The notes beneath the pieces are model-generated. The model made no database searches. It saw only the letters and a list, made by a program, of their open reading frames with translations, and had not been told where the DNA came from. The position numbers and the translations under genes were made by a program. Shown piece by piece: positions 8,890 to 16,481 of a stretch of DNA of 64,000 bases. The first letter of the stretch is position 1, and each line of letters starts with the position of its first letter. This DNA is from Flavimaricola marinus (GTDB lineage Bacteria; Pseudomonadota; Alphaproteobacteria; Rhodobacterales; Rhodobacteraceae), in contig NZ_FXZK01000009.1 in the NCBI RefSeq assembly GCF_900184895.1, positions 1 through 64,000 of the forward strand. Reading direction: 5' to 3'.

Positions 8890-9744
8890 ATGGGAGAAAT
8901 CGTTCTAGCCGCCAAGATGACCCACGTGCCGACATTGCTGATGTCGGAACAGGACGGGCCCGTCAAAGGCAGGCGTCAGCCCGCAATCGACGGTCATCGC
9001 GAGATCGCCCGTCGCGCCAAGGCGCTGGGTGCCGATACCGTTGTGATTTGCGATACCCACTGGGTCATCAATGCGGGATTCCATATCAATGCCAACGCCC
9101 GTTTCGAAGGGCTGTTCACGTCGAATGAATTCCCACAGTTCATTCAGGATCTGCCATACGGCTACGACGGCAACCCGGAGCTTGGCGATGCGATCGCCAA
9201 GGCCGCAACCGACAAAGGTGCATACACATTGGCCCATCATCTGGACAGTCTGGAGCTTGAGTATGGCACGCTTGTTCCGATGCGGTTCATGAGCCGCGAG
9301 CACGACATGAAGGTCGTCTCGGTTGCAGCCTGGGCCACGGTCCACGGCCATGACGAGAGCCGTGTCGTTGGCGAGGCCATACGCGAAGCGGTGGAGGCAT
9401 CCGACAGCAAAGTGCTGCTGGTGGCGTCCGGTTCCTTGTCTCACAAGATTTGGGCCAACAAGGACTATGCCGCCAACGACGGCACCTTTACCATCAGCTC
9501 CGAATTCAATCGTCAGATGGATCTGCACGTATTGGAGATGTGGAAGAACGGCGATCACGCCACCTTTCTGAAGATGTTGGGCGATTACGCGCAGTTCTGC
9601 TGCGGCGAAGGCTCGATGCACGACACGGCCATGCTGTATGGCGCGTTGGGCTGGGACACTTACGACGCAAAGTGCGAAGTGGTCACGCCTTACTTCCCGT
9701 CGTCCGGCACAGGCCAGACCAACGTCATCTTTCCTGTTCAGTAG
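8890..9744 (+). CDS. hpaD: 3,4-dihydroxyphenylacetate 2,3-dioxygenase, class III (LigB fold)
   Basis: This 284-residue protein belongs to the LigB/PCA 4,5-dioxygenase superfamily and resembles the enterobacterial HpaD type. It opens the homoprotocatechuate ring next to the hydroxyls using non-haem Fe(II). Probable metal and active-site residues are His12 (MTHVP), His57 (CDTHWV), the histidine in SGSLSHK, and a glutamate in CCGEGSMHD. It has a good GGAGGAAG ribosome-binding site. The striking point is the next gene, which encodes an unrelated vicinal-oxygen-chelate enzyme for the same reaction. One of the two may have a different catechol as preferred substrate. Confidence 0.85.
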   Translation: MGEIVLAAKMTHVPTLLMSEQDGPVKGRRQPAIDGHREIARRAKALGADTVVICDTHWVINAGFHINANARFEGLFTSNEFPQFIQDLPYGYDGNPELGDAIAKAATDKGAYTLAHHLDSLELEYGTLVPMRFMSREHDMKVVSVAAWATVHGHDESRVVGEAIREAVEASDSKVLLVASGSLSHKIWANKDYAANDGTFTISSEFNRQMDLHVLEMWKNGDHATFLKMLGDYAQFCCGEGSMHDTAMLYGALGWDTYDAKCEVVTPYFPSSGTGQTNVIFPVQ

Positions 9745-9753
9745 GAGGCATTG

Positions 9754-10737
9754 ATGCCTGTTCCCGCACCAAATCTCTACCCCGACTTCAACACCATCCG
9801 GTTGAGCCATGTCTGCCTGAACGTCTCGGACCTCGCGGCATCCAAGACATTTTATACCGACATTCTCGGACTTCAGGTGACCGATGAAAGCGAGACGCAT
9901 GTCTATCTTCGGGCGATGGAGGAACGCGGCCATCATTGCGTGATCCTGCAGAAATCCGACCTTCCCGGCACCGTCGAGGTGATGGGGTTCAAGACCTTTG
10001 ACGAGGCCGATCTCAACAAGGCCGAAACCTATTTCCAATCGAAGGGCCGCCCGACGTCTTGGGTTGAGCGTCCCTATCAGGGCCGCACGCTGCTGACCTC
10101 GGACAATATGGGCATTCCGCTGGAGTTCTATCACAAGATGGATCGGCTGCCGCCCATCCATCAGCAATACGCGCTCTATCGCGGGGTCAAACCGCTGCGC
10201 ATTGATCACTTCAACTGCTTTACCCCAAGCGTGGATGAGAGTGTCGCGTTCTACAGCGACTTTGGCTTTCGCGTCACCGAATACACCGAGGATGAACAGA
10301 GCAAGCACCTGTGGGCAGCCTGGATGCATCGCAAGGGCGGCGTGCACGATATGGCCTTCACTAATGGCAAGGGCCCACGGATGCATCATGTCGCATTTTG
10401 GGTGCCAACACCCTTGAACATCATCGACCTCCTCGATCTGATGGCGACCTCTGGATATGTGAGCAACATCGAACGCGGCCCCGGGCGACATGGGATCTCG
10501 AACGCGTTCTTTCTCTATATCCTCGATCCTGAAGGACATCGCATCGAGATCTATTGCTCGGATTATCAGACCGTCGATCCTGATCTGGAGCCGATCAAGT
10601 GGGATCTGACCGACCCGCAGCGCCAGACTCTTTGGGGCGCACCTGCCCCGCGGAGCTGGTTCGAGCATGGCACCGAATTCGTCGGCGCCGAGACCCGAGA
10701 ATCTGAACTCAAAGCCTCGCCCATTATTGCCCCCTGA
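9754..10737 (+). CDS. 3,4-dihydroxyphenylacetate 2,3-dioxygenase, type I (VOC fold, HPCD/MndD-like)
   Basis: This 327-residue protein has two vicinal-oxygen-chelate modules, beginning near LSHVCLNVSDL (residue 18) and LRIDHFNCF (148). The C-terminal module carries the metal ligands His152, His at 211-212 in MHHVAFW, and Glu265 in HRIEIYCSD, plus second-sphere His198 in GVHDM. RGPGRHGISNAF and YILDPEGHRIEIY closely resemble the Brevibacterium Fe and Arthrobacter Mn homoprotocatechuate dioxygenases as I recall them. The ATG at 9754 follows AGGAGG that overlaps the previous stop. It is not homologous to the preceding LigB-type enzyme although the predicted reaction is the same. Confidence 0.85.
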   Translation: MPVPAPNLYPDFNTIRLSHVCLNVSDLAASKTFYTDILGLQVTDESETHVYLRAMEERGHHCVILQKSDLPGTVEVMGFKTFDEADLNKAETYFQSKGRPTSWVERPYQGRTLLTSDNMGIPLEFYHKMDRLPPIHQQYALYRGVKPLRIDHFNCFTPSVDESVAFYSDFGFRVTEYTEDEQSKHLWAAWMHRKGGVHDMAFTNGKGPRMHHVAFWVPTPLNIIDLLDLMATSGYVSNIERGPGRHGISNAFFLYILDPEGHRIEIYCSDYQTVDPDLEPIKWDLTDPQRQTLWGAPAPRSWFEHGTEFVGAETRESELKASPIIAP

Positions 10738-10750
10738 TCCGGAGACCGGA

Positions 10751-12223
10751 ATGCTTGCCCTGAATGACCCCACCCTTTTGCGCGAGGCCGCGCTCGTAGG
10801 CACGCGTTGGATTGACGCAGACCCTGCAACCGGCATTGCCGTCAAGAATCCGGCGACCGGTGAGGTCATCGGCCATGTGCCCAAGCTGGGCGCCGCCGAA
10901 ACCCGCGAAGCGATCGAGGCTGCCGAAGCCGCCCGCCATGGCTGGGCGGCCCGCACAGCCAAGGAGCGCAGCCAAATCCTGCGCCGTTGGTTCGAGTTGA
11001 TGATGGAGCACCAGGACGATCTGGGTGCCATCCTGACCGCAGAGCAGGGCAAGCCCTTGGCCGAGGCCAAAGGCGAGATCGCCTACGGTGCCTCCTTCAT
11101 CGAGTGGTTTGCCGAGGAAGCCCGCCGCGCCTACGGTGACGTGACCCCAGGCCATGCACCGGACAAGCGCATCATCACCATCAAACAGCCGGTCGGCGTC
11201 GTCGCGGCGATCACGCCTTGGAACTTTCCCAATGCGATGATCACCCGCAAGGCCGGCCCTGCTTTTGCAGCGGGCTGCTCGATGGTTCTGAAGCCAGCCT
11301 CGCAAACGCCTTTTTCGGCCATTGCCCTCGCGGTTCTGGCGGAACGTGCCGGGATCCCGGAGGGTTTGTTCTCTGTCCTGACCGGTTCGGCTGGCGACAT
11401 TGGCGGCGAGATGACCTCGAGCCCCATCGTCAAGAAGCTGACGTTCACAGGCTCGACCGAAATTGGCGCGATGCTTTACGCGCAATGCGCGCCGACGATC
11501 AAAAAGCTGGGGCTGGAATTGGGCGGCAATGCGCCCTTCATCGTCTTTGACGACGCCGACCTGGACGCTGCGGTCGATGGTGCCGTGATCGCAAAGTTTC
11601 GCAACAACGGCCAGACCTGTGTGTGCGCCAACCGCATTTACGTTCAGTCGGGTGTCTACGATGCCTTCGCCGAGAAGCTTGCGGCCAAGGTCGCCACTTT
11701 GCCGACCGGCAATGGTTTTGACGAAGGCATCGTCTTTGGCCCGTTGATCGATCAGGCGGCTGTCGAGAAGGTGCGAGAGCACGTGAATGATGCGACCTCA
11801 AAGGGTGCCGAGATCACGTTGGGTGGCAAGGTCCACGCACTTGGCGGCACATTCTTTGAGCCGACCATTCTCACCGGCGTCACATCCGACATGGCTGTCG
11901 CTACCGAAGAGACGTTTGGCCCTGTCGCGCCACTCTTTAAATTCGAGACCGAGGCAGAGGTCGTTGCCGCCGCTAATGACACCGAATTTGGTCTGGCCTC
12001 GTATTTCTATTCCCGCGACCACGCCCGCGTCTGGCGCGTTTCCGAGGCGCTGGATTACGGCATGGTCGGCGTGAACACCGGGCTGATCTCGACTGCAGAA
12101 GCACCCTTTGGCGGGGTCAAGATGTCTGGGCTCGGACGCGAGGGATCCCGCCACGGCCTCGATGACTTCATGGAGCTGAAATACATCTGCATGGGCGGCA
12201 TCGATGCCGCGGAAGGGGCCTGA
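10751..12223 (+). CDS. gabD: Succinate-semialdehyde dehydrogenase-like aldehyde dehydrogenase
   Basis: This 490-residue aldehyde dehydrogenase resembles GabD. It carries TPWNFPNAMITRK, Glu256 in LELGGNAP and catalytic Cys290 in NNGQTCVCANR. I use the ATG at 10751, preceded by GGAG at 10741-10744; an upstream in-frame ATG lies inside the dioxygenase gene. HpaI releases pyruvate and succinic semialdehyde, so this enzyme would finish the pathway by making succinate for the TCA cycle. Its place inside the hpa operon supports this. Broader aldehyde specificity is possible. Confidence 0.85.
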   Translation: MLALNDPTLLREAALVGTRWIDADPATGIAVKNPATGEVIGHVPKLGAAETREAIEAAEAARHGWAARTAKERSQILRRWFELMMEHQDDLGAILTAEQGKPLAEAKGEIAYGASFIEWFAEEARRAYGDVTPGHAPDKRIITIKQPVGVVAAITPWNFPNAMITRKAGPAFAAGCSMVLKPASQTPFSAIALAVLAERAGIPEGLFSVLTGSAGDIGGEMTSSPIVKKLTFTGSTEIGAMLYAQCAPTIKKLGLELGGNAPFIVFDDADLDAAVDGAVIAKFRNNGQTCVCANRIYVQSGVYDAFAEKLAAKVATLPTGNGFDEGIVFGPLIDQAAVEKVREHVNDATSKGAEITLGGKVHALGGTFFEPTILTGVTSDMAVATEETFGPVAPLFKFETEAEVVAAANDTEFGLASYFYSRDHARVWRVSEALDYGMVGVNTGLISTAEAPFGGVKMSGLGREGSRHGLDDFMELKYICMGGIDAAEGA

Positions 12224-12226
12224 ACG

Positions 12227-13081
12227 ATGCGTTTTGCAACTTACACCGCCGAAGACGAAACCTACTATGGCGCGATCACCGACGCGGGCGCAGTGGCCCT
12301 ATCGCCGGACTTCCCCCAGTGGCCCACCCTCTTGGATGTGGTTCAAGCCGGAGAGCTCGGCGCGTTGACCGCCGCCGCAGAGGGACGTGCGGTCACGCAT
12401 ACCGATTTCCGCTATGAGATGGTCTTGCCCAACGCCCAGCGCATCCTCTGCGTGGGCGTGAATTTTCCCGACCGCAATGCCGAATACAAAGATGGCAGCG
12501 CTCAGCCAAAGTACATGTCGTTGTTTCCCCGCTTTGCCAGCGGATTCACCGGCCATGACCGGCCACTGATCCGCCCGCCTGAGAACCATACGCTCGATTA
12601 CGAAGGCGAGGTTGCCATCGTGATCGGCAAAGGCGGCCGTCGCATCAAGGCCGAAGATGCCTATGATCACATCGCCGCATTGACCATCTGCAACGAAGGC
12701 ACAATCCGCGATTGGGTGCGCCACGCGAAGTTCAACGTCACCCAAGGCAAGAATTGGGACAAGTCCGGGTCGATCGGGCCATGGATCGTGCCCTTTACCG
12801 ATGCCAGCCAATTGGACGACGCGCGCATCGTAACCCGCGTGAATGGAGAGGTTCGTCAGGACGATACCCTCAACCGTATGATGTTTCCGATCCGCGAGGA
12901 GATCGCCTACATCTCGACCTTTATGACCCTCCAGCCCGGCGACGTGATCGTCACCGGTACGCCCACAGGCTCTGGTGCCCGCTTTGATCCACCGATCTAT
13001 CTCAAGCCCGGCGATGTGGTTGAGATCGAAGTCAACGGTATTGGCACCCTGCGCAATGGCATTGAGGACGAAGTTGTATGA
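12227..13081 (+). CDS. hpaG: HpaG-type fumarylacetoacetate hydrolase family decarboxylase/isomerase
   Basis: This FAH-fold protein of 284 residues has the metal-binding segment LDYEGEVAIVIG (from about residue 123) and the C-terminal PGDVIVTGTPTGSG. In the homoprotocatechuate pathway, HpaG decarboxylates 5-oxopent-3-ene-1,2,5-tricarboxylate and isomerises the product. The enterobacterial enzyme is a tandem of two such domains of about 430 residues; here there is a single module. One chain may do both steps as a homodimer, or another FAH protein may help. It begins three bases after gabD and overlaps hpaH by 4 bp. Confidence 0.82.
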   Translation: MRFATYTAEDETYYGAITDAGAVALSPDFPQWPTLLDVVQAGELGALTAAAEGRAVTHTDFRYEMVLPNAQRILCVGVNFPDRNAEYKDGSAQPKYMSLFPRFASGFTGHDRPLIRPPENHTLDYEGEVAIVIGKGGRRIKAEDAYDHIAALTICNEGTIRDWVRHAKFNVTQGKNWDKSGSIGPWIVPFTDASQLDDARIVTRVNGEVRQDDTLNRMMFPIREEIAYISTFMTLQPGDVIVTGTPTGSGARFDPPIYLKPGDVVEIEVNGIGTLRNGIEDEVV

Positions 13082-13878
13082 CTCCGCAGGATCATGCACG
13101 CGCTGCGGCCGACCTACTTCAAGCCGAAGCGACCGGAGAGCAGATTGGTCTGCTGACCAAGCGCCATCCAGACATGGGCATGGATGATGCCTATGCGGTG
13201 CAGAAGGCGATCTACGAGCAGAAGCTGGCTCAGGGCCGAAAAGTGATCGGCTGGAAAATCGGCCTGACGTCGAAAGCGATGCAATACGCGCTCAACATCG
13301 ATATCCCCGACAGTGGCATCCTGTTCGACGATATGGCGTTCGACAGCGGCGACACGGTGCCAAAAGGCCGCTTCATCCAGCCTCGGATCGAGGCCGAGAT
13401 CGCCTTTGTGATGAAGGCACCGGTCGGGGGCGACAACGTCACCCGTGATGACGTGCTTGCCGCGACCGACTTTGTCGCGCCTTCTCTCGAAATCCTCGAC
13501 ACCCGAATTCTGCGCGTTGATCCAGAGACCGGAAAGACCCGCACGGTATTTGATACGATCAGCGACAACGCTGCCAACGCCGGCATCGTTCTAGGTGCCC
13601 AGCGCCACGCTCCAGACGCGTTTGACCTGCGCTGGGTCGGCGCTTTGACGTTCCGCAACGGCGAAATCGAGGAGACCGGCCTTGGCGCTGGTGTTCTCAA
13701 CGATCCGGTCGAAAGCGTTGTCTGGCTGGCCCGCCGCATGGCGCAGTATGGTCAGAGCATTGAAGCCGGTCAGGTGATCTTGTCGGGCAGCTTCATCAGA
13801 CCTGTCGAGTGCCCATCGGGCAGCGCCATTCACGCCGACTTCGGTGCCTTCGGCTCGGTCGATATTCAGTTCGCGTAA
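13078..13878 (+). CDS. hpaH: 2-oxo-hept-4-ene-1,7-dioate hydratase
   Basis: This 266-residue member of the MhpD/HpaH hydratase family, itself FAH-related, adds water to 2-oxohept-4-ene-1,7-dioate to give 4-hydroxy-2-oxoheptane-1,7-dioate. Recognisable stretches are [12 protein letters not shown], the metal-binding [11 protein letters not shown] and the C-terminal [14 protein letters not shown]. Its ATG overlaps the hpaG stop (ATGA), which indicates translational coupling. The next gene encodes the aldolase that uses its product. Confidence 0.92.
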   Translation: MTPQDHARAAADLLQAEATGEQIGLLTKRHPDMGMDDAYAVQKAIYEQKLAQGRKVIGWKIGLTSKAMQYALNIDIPDSGILFDDMAFDSGDTVPKGRFIQPRIEAEIAFVMKAPVGGDNVTRDDVLAATDFVAPSLEILDTRILRVDPETGKTRTVFDTISDNAANAGIVLGAQRHAPDAFDLRWVGALTFRNGEIEETGLGAGVLNDPVESVVWLARRMAQYGQSIEAGQVILSGSFIRPVECPSGSAIHADFGAFGSVDIQFA

Positions 13879-13889
13879 GGAGATTTTCC

Positions 13890-14948
13890 ATGCCCGCCCC
13901 GCATAACCCATTCAAGGCCGCGTTGAAGGCCGGTGACCCGCAAATGGGCTGCTGGCTCGGGCTCGCCGATCCCTATGTTGCCGAGATCAGCGCAGGGGCC
14001 GGATTTGACTGGCTCTTGATTGATGCCGAGCACGCGCCGAACGATCTGCGTTCGATCATCGCCCAATTGCAGGTGATCGCCGGATTTGGCAGCCACGCTG
14101 TAATTCGGCCCACTGTGGGCGAGACATGGATGATCAAGCAATTGCTGGATGCCGGAGCCCAGACCCTGCTGGTACCGATGGTGGAAAGCGCGGAACAGGC
14201 TCGCGAACTGGTCAAAGCCGTGACCTATCCACCTCACGGCATTCGCGGAGTCGGCTCCGCTCTTGCCCGCGCCTCCAACTTTTCGGCCATCCCCGACTAT
14301 CTGAAGACCGCCCGCGAAGAGATTTGCCTGCTGGTGCAGGTTGAAAACCGCAAGGGCATGGAGGCCCTGGACGAGATCCTGCAGATCGAGGGCATTGACG
14401 GTGTCTTTATCGGACCATCCGACCTTGCCGCTGACATGGGCCATATCGGGAACGCCGCCGCCCCCGAAGTGGAAGCGGCTGTTCTGGACGGGATGCGCAA
14501 GATCGTGGCTGCGGGAAAGGCCGGTGGCATCCTGACGTTGTCGCCCAAAATGCAGCGGGAGTGCCTGGACATCGGCGCAACATTTGTGGCTACGGATATC
14601 GACGTCACTTTGTTTGCTTCGGCCATCCGCGACAGCGCGAAGGCGGCGCTGTCTTTGCTGCCCGACCAGTCGGCGCATGGCACGGCCGAGACATCGAACG
14701 CGAGCAGGTATTTGCAGCAATTGTGTAAGCACTGGTCCCACAAGGCGGCTGTCGAGTTCGACCCGAACGCCGGAACGATCCGATTTGACGGTGGCAATCA
14801 AGTGCAGATGTCCGCCACAGCCACGCAACTGGCTGTGACCGCGACGACCGGCCCTCGCGGTGATCTGGAGCGCTGGAAGGGCGTCGTGTCTCGCCACTTG
14901 GAACGCTTTGCCTTCCGCGAGGAATTCTCGCTGGTGTGGCAGGACTGA
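13890..14948 (+). CDS. hpaI: 4-hydroxy-2-oxoheptanedioate aldolase fused to a DUF2218 domain
   Basis: Residues 1-262 form a complete HpcH/HpaI class II aldolase that splits 4-hydroxy-2-oxoheptane-1,7-dioate into pyruvate and succinic semialdehyde. Residues matching the known catalytic set are Asp45, His48, Arg73, Asp87, metal ligands Glu152 and Asp178, each at a constant +3 offset from the E. coli enzyme as I recall it. Residues 271-352 are an added domain matching DUF2218: [14 protein letters not shown] at its start and [15 protein letters not shown] near its end. DUF2218 is normally a free protein of about 95 residues and has no known function. The frame is continuous with no stop. The ATG at 13890 follows AAGGAG. 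Confidence 0.9.
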   Translation: MPAPHNPFKAALKAGDPQMGCWLGLADPYVAEISAGAGFDWLLIDAEHAPNDLRSIIAQLQVIAGFGSHAVIRPTVGETWMIKQLLDAGAQTLLVPMVESAEQARELVKAVTYPPHGIRGVGSALARASNFSAIPDYLKTAREEICLLVQVENRKGMEALDEILQIEGIDGVFIGPSDLAADMGHIGNAAAPEVEAAVLDGMRKIVAAGKAGGILTLSPKMQRECLDIGATFVATDIDVTLFASAIRDSAKAALSLLPDQSAHGTAETSNASRYLQQLCKHWSHKAAVEFDPNAGTIRFDGGNQVQMSATATQLAVTATTGPRGDLERWKGVVSRHLERFAFREEFSLVWQD

Positions 14949-14986
14949 CCCTCGTTGCCGCCAAGTATGGGCAATTCATTCACGAC

Positions 14987-15004
14987 CCGCTTTCGAGGAA
15001 GCGG
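14987..15004. other. Small hairpin in the hpaI-aldehyde dehydrogenase gap
   Basis: CCGCTT and AAGCGG form a 6-bp stem around TCGAGG in the 95-bp gap. There is no T-run, so it is not a standard terminator. It could mark a partial transcription break or a processing site between the ring-cleavage genes and the following two genes. Confidence 0.3.
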
Positions 15005-15043
15005 CCACGATCAAACCGATAGGTCAGAAGCAGGAGAGATCTC

Positions 15044-16459
15044 ATGTCATATTCGCTGACAATCAACGGCAAGCCGGTTCAAACCGGAAAGACGTTTGAC
15101 GTCATCAACCCCGCGACTGGCGAGGTGGCAGCCGAATGCCCGCTTGGGTCAGCGGCCGAAGTGGACGCCGCAGTTGCAGCAGCGCGCGCGGCATTTCCCG
15201 GTTGGGCCGCGACGCCCGACGACGAACGTGTAACCGCATTGAACAAGATTGCCGATCTGATCGAGGCAAATGCGGAAGATTTGGCCGCTTTGATTACCCA
15301 AGAGCAAGGGAAACCCCAGAGTGGCCCCGGCGCGAATTTTGAAGTGGGCGGCGCGGTTGGCTGGACCCGTGTGACAGCGGGCTTATCGCTGGCCCCTGAA
15401 GTCCTGATCGACAATGATGAGGAGCGCGTGGAGATCCACCGTGAGCCTGTCGGCGTCGTCGCCTCGATCACCCCATGGAATTGGCCCCTGATGATTGCGA
15501 TCTGGCACATCATGCCGGCCATTCGTATCGGCTGCACCGTCGTTCTCAAGCCGTCACCATTCACACCCCTTGCGACCCTGAAGCTGGTCGAACTGATCAA
15601 CGAGGCTGGCATCCTGCCACCCGGCGTTCTGAATGTTGTGACAGGCGATGCGGAGGTCGGTGACCGGATTTCTTCTCATCCGGATATCGACAAGATCACC
15701 TTTACAGGCTCGATCCCGACCGGGCGCCGCATCATGGAGCGAGCAGGCCCGACACTGAAGAAACTGACGTTGGAACTGGGCGGTAACGACGCCGGGATCA
15801 TTCTGCCTGGCACCGACATGTCGGCCCTGATCGAGCCGCTTTTCTGGGGCACTTTCATCAACGCTGGCCAGACATGTTCCTGCCTAAAACGGCTGTATGT
15901 TCATGAGGATGACGTGAATGCCGTTGCAGAGGCACTTGCCAAATTCGTCGGCGGAATTCCGGTCGGAAATGGCGTGGACGAAACCACCCTGATCGGGCCG
16001 TTGTCCAACAAGATGCAGTTCGAAAAGGTCTCGGCCATGGTAGAGGATGCCAAGGCCAAGGGCGCGCGCGTCTTGGCCGGGGGCGAGGCGACTAGCGGCC
16101 CGGGCTATTTCTATCCGCTGACGGTTCTGGCGGATTGCACAGCCGAGATGGATGTCGTGCGCAAAGAGCAGTTCGGCCCCGTTGTGCCGATCATCTCCTA
16201 CAAGACACTCGATGAGGCCGTCGAAGCAGCAAACAGCCTTGAAGTTGGCTTGGGCGCATCGGCTTGGGGCAACGACACCGCCGCAGCAGCCGAGGTGGCA
16301 AAGCGTTTGCAGGCCGGCACCCGCTGGGTCAACCGCCACGCCGTGCTGAACCCGATGGTCCCTATGGGCGGGGTCAAGCAATCCGGCTTTGGTGTGGAAT
16401 TCTCGGAAGAGGGCCTGCGCGAATACACCACTGTCCAAGTCCTTTCGATCGCGAAGTAA
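15044..16459 (+). CDS. NAD(P)-dependent aldehyde dehydrogenase
   Basis: This is a 471-residue aldehyde dehydrogenase with TPWNWPLMIAIW for cofactor binding, Glu244 in LELGGNDAG and catalytic Cys278 in NAGQTCSC. It has a strong AGGAGAG ribosome-binding site and is followed 22 bases later by a ThDP-dependent enzyme. The pairing suggests that a 2-oxo acid is decarboxylated to an aldehyde which this enzyme oxidises. In this context an aryl-acetaldehyde giving phenylacetate-type acids is the most economical idea, but this is inference; the sequence itself only shows a functional aldehyde dehydrogenase. Confidence 0.85.
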   Translation: MSYSLTINGKPVQTGKTFDVINPATGEVAAECPLGSAAEVDAAVAAARAAFPGWAATPDDERVTALNKIADLIEANAEDLAALITQEQGKPQSGPGANFEVGGAVGWTRVTAGLSLAPEVLIDNDEERVEIHREPVGVVASITPWNWPLMIAIWHIMPAIRIGCTVVLKPSPFTPLATLKLVELINEAGILPPGVLNVVTGDAEVGDRISSHPDIDKITFTGSIPTGRRIMERAGPTLKKLTLELGGNDAGIILPGTDMSALIEPLFWGTFINAGQTCSCLKRLYVHEDDVNAVAEALAKFVGGIPVGNGVDETTLIGPLSNKMQFEKVSAMVEDAKAKGARVLAGGEATSGPGYFYPLTVLADCTAEMDVVRKEQFGPVVPIISYKTLDEAVEAANSLEVGLGASAWGNDTAAAAEVAKRLQAGTRWVNRHAVLNPMVPMGGVKQSGFGVEFSEEGLREYTTVQVLSIAK

Positions 16460-16481
16460 TCGCTCAATAACAGGAGCCGAC

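Noticed and set aside
8905-11070. A 721-codon minus-strand open frame opposite the two dioxygenase genes
   Set aside because: Same antisense shadow effect. Both plus-strand genes have clear families, catalytic residues and ribosome-binding sites.
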